Program-made: the position numbers and the translations under genes
In this document: positions 53,596-64,000 of the stretch, piece after piece
Layout of the letters: every line of letters begins with the position of its first letter
How positions within the stretch are numbered: position 1 is the first letter of the stretch
NCBI GenBank assembly: GCA_050084985.1
Contig: JBITNC010000001.1
Coordinates: 176,886,001 to 176,950,000 of the forward strand
DNA: 64,000 bases
Direction of reading: 5' to 3'
Origin: Nageia nagi
Taxonomy: Eukaryota > Pinophyta
Notes under the pieces: model-generated
The model's input: only the letters and a program-made list of their open reading frames with translations
Told to the model about the DNA's origin: nothing
The model's database searches: none

Positions 53596-54439
53596 TCACT
53601 TCCACACTTGAAAAGAATAAATAAATTTCATTAAAGCTTGGTTAAAGAATCACACCAAATGGAAAATGAACCTTATGGGTTAGATAAAGATCTCACTAAT
53701 TAAAATATTATTTGTTTCATACTAAATAAAATATAATCAAAAGACATGTATGTTGGGTTGGGTTTTAGTTATCGTTAGTTCTTTTATTTTTAATATATAT
53801 GTATAATACCTTTTAAAAAATAAACATCAATGAGTTGGAAGTGATGACCAACCATTGGTTCTATATATCTGGTGCACCCATCAACCACACTATAACTCAT
53901 AGAGCCAAACCTAGAGATGAATATCGGGTTCTAGGATATAAGTCATCACTTTTCATCAAGCAAGTATAAATAAGGAGGCTATGCTTGGATTCCACTATCA
54001 AGATAGCCTTCAGCAACATTCCCCAAGCCCCATTGCATTAAGGGGACCATTTTAGATACCAAGCTGATACTTTACCATAGATTACTTATAGGATTCTAGC
54101 CTACCTTTATTTAAACACTTGACTAGAAAAAACCAATCTAGGAAAATTAACAAAAAATAAAATGAATCATTCACATCATTTATTAAAGAAAAAATAATTC
54201 AATTTATTAAACAAAATTATACAAGATAATCACATTGCAAAGGTGAGTTATAAATAGGTTGTTTGTGCATATATATGCTTTTTCTCAATAATAAAAAAGC
54301 CAAACTAAAATATAATTGCTGTGAACAATGTATGTTTTCTTTTCCTTGCCTAATAAAAAATCAAAACCAAAATAAGAATCGAAAAGAGTAGGTTTCTAAA
54401 AAACAACAATAAAAGAGAATGGTTAATACTTGTTCTCAA

Positions 54440-56720
54440 ATGGCTCATCAACAATAAGATCCACCTGGTGAGATTTATCAAAAGGAACAACCTAGTCATA
54501 GGTCTCATAGATCTAGTAGAGAAATATCGAGGAGAGGAACTCCTTGAGAAACACAAGATACCTTAAATGAAGTAAGACAATGTTTAACTCAGTTAAGGAT
54601 TCCTCATTCTTCTCATGCTCATAATCTTCCCCTAGACCTAACTTATCTAGAAAAAAGGACACTAGTAGGTAATGAGGAAGAAGTCATCTCAAGGACTACT
54701 ACTCCATCATGAATGCATTCAACTTATGCTGTCTTGCAAAAAGGGTTCTTTTAAACCAAAATATGGTCACATTACATGTTATCTACTATATGGACATCTT
54801 GTCCAATCCTATATAAGACATGATGATTATACTCCTTCCACCATCTCTAGAAGGATGAATGAGTTCAATGATAGAGTTTTGATACATATGGCTACTCCCA
54901 CAGCTAAACCAAGAAGCCATTCTAGGGTGTATAATGATTCTTATTATATTTTAAAAACTAATACACCTACCCCTTGGACTAGTTATGTTTCTTCTACCAT
55001 GAGTTATGTAGATCTTAGTACCACTTATACTACCCCAAGAACTAGTCATAGGATCCCTAAACAAAGACATAGGAGAAACCTTGATCCTTTAAGATATAAG
55101 GTAGGAGAAATACCATTGTACATGTCTAGATCAAATCAAAATTAGGAACAACTTTATAATGATCAAAAAATCATTTTATACAATCTGAATCCACAAAAAT
55201 TGAACCAACCTAGAAGATTAGGACAAGATCCATGTTTGCAAACACAACCTATGTTTCATGCATATCAAAGTAAAACACCTTTGGGGAAAACTCACAAACA
55301 ATAGGTTCATATCCAAATTCAAAATATAGTAGATAATAGGAAGTTTCCACCTAGAGCCATATCTTTATCTCCCCAATGTCATAAAAATCATAAAAAAAAA
55401 AACCATTGTTTACCTAGAAAAGGGGAGGTTTTACGTGAACAAAAACAACCTCCAAGGCCCCTTTTGCCTTGGCCTAGACATGAAGTTCAAAAAAATCATA
55501 TTCTTACACCTTTATATCAATAGGGGAAATGAAATTTGCCTCCAAATCAACCACCCCCTCCTACTCCACCATATAATGAAAATTATTATGGTGATCAAGC
55601 ATCGTCTAAAAAAGCTATCAATCATTTTCAACAAATGGAAAAAGGTAAGGTAACAGGGAAAATAAAAATTCTATTATTACCACACAATTGACCAATTATT
55701 TTGATGAAAGGTTAATACATATTGAGAAAATGTTACGCCAACAAAACAAGTACAAAATCTCTTATGAGACTATTTTTAATGAGCCCATACACCCTAATGT
55801 TCTTAAGATTGATATCCCTTTCAAATTTGAGATTACAAAAATTGAATCTTTTAAAGGAAAAGAGGACCCTAAAGAACATCTAAGGCATTTTAAATACTCA
55901 AGTTATGTAATTTCCAACAATGATGCTCTAATGTTGCGTATCTTTCCTATGACACTTACTGGGAAAGCAATGGATTGGTACAACAACTTAACAAAACATA
56001 GAATCACAACATATGCACAATTAGCTAATTTATTCTTAGAACACTTTAGGATAAATATCAAATATAAAACCTCTATAATTGAACTCATAAGATTGCAAAT
56101 ATTTTATGATTGGATAGTTATAGATTTTATCTCAAGATGGAGGGTAATTTTGACAAGTAACCTTATACTTTACCACAAGAAGAACTAGTGAAAATATTTA
56201 GTCAAATTTGTCTAAGACCCATTGCTAGTACCTTATTGGTTCAACAACACAAGACATTTGAGGAAGCAATCTCTTAAGCTATTGTAATCTAAAAGGTTAA
56301 GATCTAAGATGGAGAATTAAAGGGTAAAAAGAAAGAACATTATGTTAGAAATAGAAATTAGGTTGAACAATTGATAAAACCAATGCCTACTAATAAGGTT
56401 TCTTATATTAAAGATGGAGAATCAAACCTTATGCAAAATATACCTGCTCCACAAAATGAAGAAAGAAAATCTAGGCCACCCCTTAAAAAGTTTACTCCTT
56501 TGACTGAATCTTTGTATGATATTTTGAAAAAATTAATAGACCATCAAATGATTATATTACCTAAAATATGTCCTGAGAGGCCATATGCAAGAGATAAAAA
56601 ATGGTATAATGAAAATGATTATTGTTAATATCATCACCAAAAGGGCCATACTATAGGAAAATGTAGAACATTACAACACAAGGTTAAAGATTTGATTGAT
56701 CAAGGAAGATTATAGGTAGA
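54440..56720 (+). pseudogene. Gag remnant of the Tat-type element
   Basis: A start at 54440 opens a Gln/Arg-rich N-terminus. Open stretches follow at 54672-55145 and 55688-56188. The latter holds the capsid core: FKFEITKIESFKGKEDPKEH, MTLTGKAMDWYNNL and QLANLFLEHF. A CX2HX4HX4C zinc-binding segment (C-YHHQKGHTIGKC, near 56625-56670) follows with KVKDLIDQG, typical of Tat gag. Several frameshifts and stops are present. Confidence 0.8.
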
Positions 56721-56997
56721 CAACCCTTTGACTATCCCTAATCAAAATCTAAGAATATATTAGAATCCTCTTCCTCAACATCAAGTAAATACTATAGCAT
56801 CAAAAATACACCAAAATTAAGTAACACATAAAGGGTTTCAAGGTGCTTCTACCTTTTTTGCTATGGTAAACATAACCATAAGAGCTCAAAGGGTGCAAGG
56901 GAGGTAAGATGATATTTCCAACAATCAAACAAATGATGGTATTATACAACCAAATATACCTAGACCTCAACTTCCTAAGATTTCAATAAAAGGAGCT

Positions 56998-58620
56998 TTG
57001 CAACATCAGTTAACAAACTCACAAGTGAAGATGTTCTTGTATGAGTTATTACAACAATCTAAAAATCATAAACAAGCTATGAACCAATTGTTGCAAACAA
57101 TCAAATTAGACATTAATGATACTAAAAGTTTTATGTCCTTTGTGGGAAATATTAAAACAAGTCAAAAACCCACTATTGCCTTCCATGATCATGAAGTTAG
57201 GAAATCAAACCATTTGCAAGGTCAAGATCCCCCATTACATATTATAGCCAAGATGGATGGGAAGGCTTTTTAAAGAATATTAATAGATGAAGGTTCTGTA
57301 ATAAATATCAATTCTACAACTACCTATAAGAATTTGAATCTTCCTTTCTCACACATATGTGCACCTTCTTTACAATTAAGAGCCTTCAATGATGCTTTGT
57401 CCTCAACAATGGGATCTATATTGTTGCCCATTACTATAGGATCTAAAACTGTAAAAATATTATTACAAGTCATTGAAGGAGATATAACACAATATAACTT
57501 ACTCCTAAGAAGACTATGGATTAGAGACATGCAATGTGTCCCATCAACATATCATAATTGTTTGAAATACATTCATGATGGGGTGGTACACTGTGTACTG
57601 GGTGATGAAAATCTGTACTCCCATTGTAATCATACACATATTTTAAGAGAGATTGCTTCGCCTTCTACTCATTATTTTACACTACCCATAGTTCTTGAAA
57701 AGGTATCAATAGCACATATTGATAAAGAAGGTGCTTCTCCAAGTTATTTAAAGGGGATAGATCTTATTGATCCTAAAATACCTCATGCACCAAAGATTAA
57801 TAGGGATTCATCATTAAAAATAAAACTAAAAATCCTAGAAAAGCAAACATGGGAAGAAAGAGCATGAAAGTTGGATTAAGTAAATAAAACTTCATCATCA
57901 AAAGCATCTTTCTTGATAAATAAAATAGATAATGATGGTAAAATAAGAGATAAACCATCAGATATTTATCCTATTAGCATAAAATTGACTAATTATAGAA
58001 TAAGAGAATTTGCTATTGACAATGTTATTTTTAATATTCTTACAACTCAAGAAATAGGAAGACCTAAAGAGTCTCTTTGTGTGGTACAACAATGAGTACC
58101 AATAGGGAAATTATCTAATCAAATGTTGTTTTTATATCAAGGTTCTATAGAACCTAGATACTTTGATAGGTGTCATTGGAAAGGACAAGGTTTAGGATGG
58201 TATGAACAAGGACCTAGATACACTATTGACATTTATTATCAATTACCTAGTGATAATATAGGATTAGGTTATAAGATCAAAAATCAAGGAGTATCTAGTT
58301 TCAAGATAACTAAGTTAGAACTCAAGCCCACAACATATGAAAATTTATTTGAAGTACCTAAATGGATGACAATTAAAATGACAGAGTCTGAAACATTACT
58401 CTTTGGAGAGTTATTCTCCAATATATCAATTAACATGGTAGAGATTGCAAAAATATGTGATAATCTAATACCTCAAATGAACTTCGATTGGTCTAGAAGT
58501 GATGAGTTTGAGACAATAGGCTCAAAAAATTCAAAAACTTCTTCACACTTTTTAGTAGATGAAGAAACTATAGATTTTACATTAATTCTTGAACAAACCT
58601 ACAATTCAAGATTTTGAAGA
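56998..58620 (+). pseudogene. Protease and protease-RT linker of the Tat-type element
   Basis: The protease site reads RILIDEGSVININ (the family has D-G/E-G-S). The C-terminal part is ILLQVIEGDITQYNLLLRRLWI, the 'YN-LLGRPW' box. Downstream, 58123-58617 holds GKGLGWYEQGPRYTIDIYYQ and LELKPTTYENLFEVP, the linker found before RT in this family. The pieces are broken in several frames. Confidence 0.7.
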
Positions 58621-58649
58621 CATAGATACAATATTATAGACTACAAACT

Positions 58650-59700
58650 TGAATATCAATGCTTCTTTGAAAGATCAGTATGAAGCTGAAGATGAAGAAT
58701 ATAATGCCAACGATAATAATTGGATTTTGATACTCAACCAATTAGAAGAGGGATGTCACATGTTAATTGAAGAAACCATGGAAATTAATTTAAGTAATGA
58801 ACCTAATAGCCCTAAAATAATTCAATTAGAAAAATCCCTTACTAAAGATGAGATAAAGGAGTTCATTACAATACTTAAGGAAAAATAGAAAATATTCGCA
58901 TGGTCATATGTTGATATGCCTGAGCTTGATCCTAATTTAGTAGTGCATAACCTTGGTATAAAAGAAGGTGCAAAACCTATTAAACAAAAACTACAAAAAA
59001 TAGATCCTACAATTACCTTAATGGTAAAAGAGGAGATGCAAAAGCTTTTAGAAGCCAAGTTTATTCACCCAATTGATTAATCTAATTGGATTTCCAATAT
59101 GGTACCAGTTAAGAAATCCATTGGGAAGATTAGAATATGCATAGATTTTAGGGTTCTAAATAAAGCATGTCCTAAGGATGACTTCCCCTTACCAAACATA
59201 GATAGCTTAATTGATTCTACCATAGGACACGAAATGTTGTCACTTATGGGTGGATTTTTAGGGTACAATAAAATTAAAGTAGCATTAGAAGTCTAGCATA
59301 AAATCACATTTACAACACCATGGAGAACATTCTATTATAGTGTAATTACTTTTGGATTAAAAAATGCTGGAGCTACTTATCAAAGAGCCATGATGTACAT
59401 CTTCCATGATTACATGCATGATATTGTAGAAGATTATGTGGATGATATGTTGGCTAAATAAAAAATATGAGAGGACCACCCAAAAGTGCTCATTAAAATA
59501 TTCAATAGGTTACTAAAACATAAAATTTGATTGAACCCAAAGAAGTGTGTTTTTTGGGTAACATATAGAGAATTATTAGGTTTCATTATCTCTAGATGAG
59601 GGATTGATGTAGATCCTAACAAAATAAAAGCAATAACAACTATGTCCCTCCCTTCAAATATAAAACAACTACAAATCTTGTAGGGTAAGTTGTAGACCAT
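58650..59700 (+). pseudogene. Reverse transcriptase remnant of the Tat-type element
   Basis: Motifs in order are KIRICIDFRVLNKACPKDDF, DSTIGHEMLSLMGGFLGYN, TFTTPWRTFYYSVITFGLKN with AGATYQRAM, and the catalytic YVDDML box (59435-59452). Several TAG/TAA stops, many from TGG or CAG/CAA codons, break the frame. Confidence 0.85.
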
Positions 59701-60298
59701 AAGACATTTCATTTCTCAATTATTAGATAAGCGTAAGCCTTTTACCAAACTTTTGAAGAAGGGTATTATTTTTCACTAGGGCAATGAACAACAAGAGGCA
59801 TTTGATGAAATTAAACACTATCTTCTTTCACCATCCATTCTAATACCACCTAATCTTGGAGAACCATTCCTATTATACATATCAGCTATAGAAATAGCCT
59901 TAGGAACCATGCTTGCTCAAAAGAATGAGAATAATAAAGAATAAACAATATATTACCTTAGTCAAACTTTAGTTGGTTTTGAGATCAAATATGTGTATTT
60001 GGAAAAGTTGTGTCTAGCAATAGTATTTGCAACCAAAACATTAAGACATTATATGCTAAACCATACCATGTATGTAATTGCTAAAGCTTATCCTTTGAAA
60101 TACATGATGAATAAAACTTATCAAAATGCAAGAACATCTAAATGGATCATGCATCTAACTGAATTCAACTTACTTTTCATAATTTAGAAATCAATTAAAG
60201 GATAAGTCATCACTAATTACCTCATTGAGGTACCATTATCTTATGATAATCCACTCATTATAAAATTACCTGATGAACATGTGTTTTAATTAGATAAG
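59701..60298 (+). pseudogene. RNase H remnant of the Tat-type element
   Basis: Reads QQEAFDEIKHYLLSPSIL, EPFLLYISAIEIALGTMLAQ (first Asp lost: YISA where YxDA is usual), YYLSQTLVGFEIKYVYLEKL and LRHYMLNHTMYVI. It is followed by a SKWIMHLTEFNLLFI segment. Confidence 0.78.
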
Positions 60299-60904
60299 AT
60301 GGAAATTCTTGTAGAATCTAAAGAAGATTGGAATATGGTAATATATTTTGATGGGTCAAGATGTGAGCAAAGTGGGGGTGCCAATGTTGTTTTTGTTACA
60401 CCCCAAGGAGTTCCCATACCCTATTCATTTAAACTTAATTTTCCTTATACAAATAATAATTTTGAGTACAAAACCTTAATCTTAGCTATTAAAACTACTA
60501 TAAAATTTAAACTAAAAAGGGTAAAATTCATTGGTGATTCATTGTTAATCATAAATCAAGTCAAAGAGATCTTCCAGTGTAAGGAACCTTTGCTACAAAA
60601 ATATAAGAGATTAGTGAAAATTCTTTTACTATCTTTCAAAAAATATGATTTTGAAGTAGCACCGCTATCAACTAATAGGTTTGCTGATGCTATGGCTTCC
60701 ATTGGATCTTTAATGCTTGCAAAACCTCATCAAAAAATAATCCCTATTGAAATTGTTCAAATCATTTCATCCTCAATAGAATCAAATGAAGTTGAACATG
60801 TAGTCTTAGACATTGCAATAGAAGACAATAATTTATGGCATACAAAATTGTTCAAATTCTTAAGAGATGGGGTATTACCTAAAGACTTGATAAAATCATC
60901 TTGA
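60299..60904 (+). pseudogene. Archaeal-type RNase H of the Tat-type element
   Basis: An open stretch of 201 residues carries YFDGSRCEQSGGANVVFV (Asp), YTNNNFEYKTLILAIKTT (Glu of the NNxAEYEAL box) and VKFIGDSLLIINQVKE (Asp). It lies between RNase H and integrase. It is the longest open frame of this element, but isolated from the rest by stops. Confidence 0.82.
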
Positions 60905-60929
60905 AAAACATTCAAGATAAAAACTTTTT

Positions 60930-62096
60930 ACTTCTGCATGATAGGAGATGTCTTATATCGTAGGGGTTTTGATAGGATATTGCTCAAATGTTTAGAGTGG
61001 GTTGATTGACAAATTGCAATTTCATGCATACATGATAAAATTTGTGGAGGACATTTTAATGGATTTGCAATCACAAAATGATTAATGTGTATAAGATATT
61101 ACTAGTCTACTATAGAACATGATTACATGGAATGCATTAGAAAATGTGTTAAATGTCAACAACATGTGAATCTATTTAATCAACCCTCACATACATTACA
61201 ACCCATGCAATCATTATGGAAATTCTTAGGATGGGCATTAGATTTAATAGGACAAATCTCTCCTATTTCCTTAGGAGGTCATAAGTTTATAATAACTACT
61301 ATAGAATATTTTACAAAAATGGGTAGAAGCTATTCCCATGATTTCAATGAAAGAGCCAAAGATAGAAAAATTCATACAAAACCATACCATATGTGATTTT
61401 GGAATTCCAATCCAAATTATCCCTGATAATGGGAAGAACTTCAAAAAGAAGAAAATTCAAGCTTTATGTAAAGGATATCATATCCGTTTAAGCTTCTCAA
61501 CTCCTTATTATCCTTAAGGGAATGGTCAAGCTAAAGCCATAAATAAAAATATTCATAGCATTCTATTAAAAACTATTAATGACTCTCACTAAGATTGGCA
61601 TTCAAGAATTATACATGCATTATGGGCCTATCAAACTAGTATTCGAACTCCTACTAGGGGGCAACCCCCTTTTTCTTAATTTTTGGGGCCAAAGTAGTAT
61701 TACCCTTAGAAATAAAAATTTCTTCTTTACTAATTGCATTACAAGATTATATCACTGATGAAGTGGTTCATCAAATAAGATTAGATCAATTATTTCTTCT
61801 AGATGAAAGAAGAGTTAATGCATTGGAGCATTTATGTACTTATCAAAATTGCATTTAAAGAGCCTTTGATAAAAAAGTTGAAAGTAAAAAATTTAACATA
61901 GGAGATTTGGTTTAAAAGTAAATTAGCACACTTCTCAAATGGAATGATAGCTCCATGACAAGTTTTCTCCTAACTGGTTAAGTCCTTATGTGATTGAAAG
62001 AAAATTTGGATCTAGGGCTTATCACTTAGTTGATATGGAAGGTAATTAAGAGTGTGAACCTATAAATATCACACATCTTCATCCTTTCTATAGTTA
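60930..62096 (+). pseudogene. Integrase remnant of the Tat-type element
   Basis: The zinc-binding half reads CIHDKICGGHFNGF, then CIRKCVKCQQHVN. The core has FLGWALDLIGQISP (first Asp), HKFIITTIEYFTKM, IIPDNGKNFKKK (second Asp) and PYYP-GNGQAKAINK, where the catalytic Glu position is changed to Lys. The C-terminal region ends INITHLHPFYS at 62096. Frameshifted and stop-ridden. Confidence 0.82.
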
Positions 62097-64000
62097 ATGA
62101 TCTCTTTTTTAATTAGAAGTTGTATATATTATAAATAAGTTTTTTTTTAGTTAAAAAATTACCAAAAGTGTTTTTCTTAAATACTTATACATATTCAATG
62201 TATTTGAAATAGAAAATGACATCAAAAAAGAGTAAAAGTGTCCACCAAATTGCTAATTAAAGAGGTATTTGACAAAAACCTTGGTTTGAGAAACCACGAT
62301 ATTTGGGAGATAAGGCTATCATAGAATTATCCCTAGATATTTCCCCTAGAAATAGAAATATCCTTCTTTTACCTATTAATTTACAAAGAATCATAGCCTT
62401 AAACTTATTTCTAGAAGGATACCAAGGATGGGAGATATGTGTTCCCAGAGATAACTTGGAAGTTTATGTTGATAAAACCATGCATCACCTAAGGCATGCA
62501 CATTATTTGTGCATGTCTATATGGTAAACTCATTATTCCAATATTGGCCTACTTAATCCCCCAAGATCATAATTGATTACTTTTTCAATAATTTGATCCA
62601 AAATAGAGTTGTTAGCACCTAGATAAATGTAGATTTTCTATTTACATGGGTAGACCAGATGATAAGAGACCTACATCATCATAAAATTATCTATGATTTT
62701 AACATAGTATTATTCCATAAGCCTTAATAATCAATTAGATATGTGAAAAATATTTACCAATGATTCTCTTGAATTAGGTCAAGGTTTACCCATATTCCTC
62801 CCCATTGGGTTCAAAAAAGGGTTGTGATATCAAGAAAGTTATAAACCAATGAAAAAATAAAATTTAATCTTGTAGAACGTGATTTTGTTAATAGATACCT
62901 AGAAGATATATATATGCAAGAATTGAGAAAGTCTCCTTACACTGATATAGCCTACTTCTTCTCTTTACTAAAAGAAATTTAAGAAGTTATAGCCATGATT
63001 TTTTATAATTAGCAAGGAACTAATGCTTGGGATTTAAACGTTAGTGGTCTTAGTGAAATGATTGAGTTAGAAGCAAAGGATATGTGGATGGAAGATGAAT
63101 CCTTGACCAATTGGATCCATCTATTTTGCTTATATTAGCCTTATGAGAGACCTACAGTTTTGCAAAATTACATTGATCATATGACTCTTTGATGTTACAA
63201 AAGATCAATTTCAATAATTGAGGTCATCAATGATTTGGTACTGGACTATAATACTTGTTTAATTTTATGCAATGAAATCATATATAATTATAGTTCATTA
63301 TTTAGCAAAAATTGTTATGTAAATAACCCAATTAATATAAAACTAAGGTTTCAAAAGACCTTAAAATGCTTGAACCAAACAAAGAGTGAAGTTGTAGTCA
63401 AACCAACAAAAAATGAGTATTTCGAGTATCTCATGAAGAGTGCAATCTCCCTGGCATCATTAATTCCCACTCAATCTTTATAAACCTTAGGGATCCCATA
63501 TTGCCTTCCACTTATTAAGAATGGTGAATCCTCAACATCATTAGCTAAGGCAAAACATGTCATTAAGAAATTCAAGTGTCATCCACCAATCTTGCCACTC
63601 ATTTGGTATCTGGTCCATTACCAATCATTCATCCTAGGACCAAGACCTACTCATCTCTCAATTCAACCTTTGTACTTTTATTTCTTGGGTTATAATGGTT
63701 GGTTTATCTGTAAAAAATAAGGGAATAATTATTATTAGGGAGTTGTAAAATTTTTTGTGTATTAAAAAATAATAAATTAGTAAATAAAAAGTACCAGCAT
63801 TAAGAATATATGTAAATAATTTAGAAAATAATTATTAAATATACTTTGGTAAAAATAAAATATGTTTGTATATATCTATCTTTAAAAAATTTTATATAAA
63901 TTCTAAAAAATGCTTGTATACGAAGCTATAGGTAGTTGATTGAATTTCATAAGCAACAAGCATCGTGAGTCACCCACATTGTGTCAACCTTCCCACCAAT
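62097..64000 (+). other. Sequence downstream of integrase, with possible extra-ORF fragments
   Basis: There is no LTR-like match to 51644-52463. Short frames on the + strand (62303-62527, IIELSLDISPRNRNILLLPI...; 63235-63483) have protein-like composition but no family that I recognise and no similarity to the ORF at 17096. This could be an additional 3' ORF of the element or unrelated repeat DNA. The last 300 bp are very AT-rich. Confidence 0.35.

Larger units (their letters stand above)
51644..62096 (+). mobile_element. Decayed Ty3/gypsy Tat-type element with archaeal-type RNase H; 3' LTR not found
   Basis: A 5' LTR (51644-52463) and primer site are followed by a 2-kb leader with 100-bp repeats, gag (from 54440), protease, a long linker, RT, RNase H, archaeal-type RNase H and integrase, all in the + direction and all with stops. 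The order RT-RNH-aRNH-INT is the usual Tat order. Integrase ends near 62096. I find no second copy of the LTR before the window end, so the element probably continues past 64000 (with 1.9 kb or more of 3' sequence) or is truncated. Confidence 0.85.

Noticed and set aside
1-64000. tRNA or rRNA genes
   Set aside because: I saw no cloverleaf with internal A/B boxes and no rRNA-like GC-rich conserved block. The tRNA-complementary stretches are primer-binding sites only.

Overview
This is a stretch of plant nuclear DNA, almost certainly from a seed plant with a very large, repeat-filled genome. The combination of many old, AT-rich, CpG-depleted LTR retrotransposons nested in one another, kilobases of sequence with no gene, and a single intact intronless organellar PPR gene fits a gymnosperm (conifer-like) genome. 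That species-level reading is inference.

Layout. (1) About 1-28.8 kb is a three-deep nest. The outer shell is an old, essentially non-coding LTR element on the + strand (LTR pieces at 310-919 and 27707-28781). It was interrupted by a Ty3/gypsy Tat-like element on the - strand (4675-27234, 5-bp duplication ACTTG, gag-PR-aRNH-RT-RNH-INT plus an extra 3' ORF, all decayed). That element was in turn interrupted by a very young + strand element (13330-22495, duplication CTACC). (2) About 28.8-35.8 kb is decayed repeat DNA with a broken PLS-type PPR fragment and an (AC)n tract. (3) 35777-41249 is a deletion-derived Ty3/gypsy chromovirus-like element (duplication ATACA) with an open gag but with its three enzymatic cores removed. 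(4) 41.25-47.1 kb is the only gene-like island, with one intact 620-codon P-class PPR gene followed by unique DNA carrying 88-bp and 200-bp tandem duplications. (5) 47.2-48.9 kb is a Ty1/copia relic. (6) 51644 to at least 62.1 kb is a decayed Tat-type gypsy element whose 3' end was not found.

The most interesting object is the young element at 13330-22495. Its two 1.83-kb LTRs differ by only three substitutions, all at CpG, and three 1-base indels. It has no protease, reverse transcriptase, RNase H or integrase. It carries an intact gag and a second, intact protein of about 1158 residues with no function that I recognise: a conserved N-terminal region, a basic KRRRR patch, a Pro/Ser-rich linker and a long coiled coil. 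The old element around it encodes a decayed homologue of this second protein downstream of integrase, shares gag similarity and uses the same unusual primer-binding site. The young copy therefore looks like a pol-less, two-gene derivative of the same lineage that kept gag and the extra ORF under apparent constraint. Its U3 is an array of twelve TGACGTCA-like boxes about 60 bp apart, interleaved with TCCGGA palindromes.
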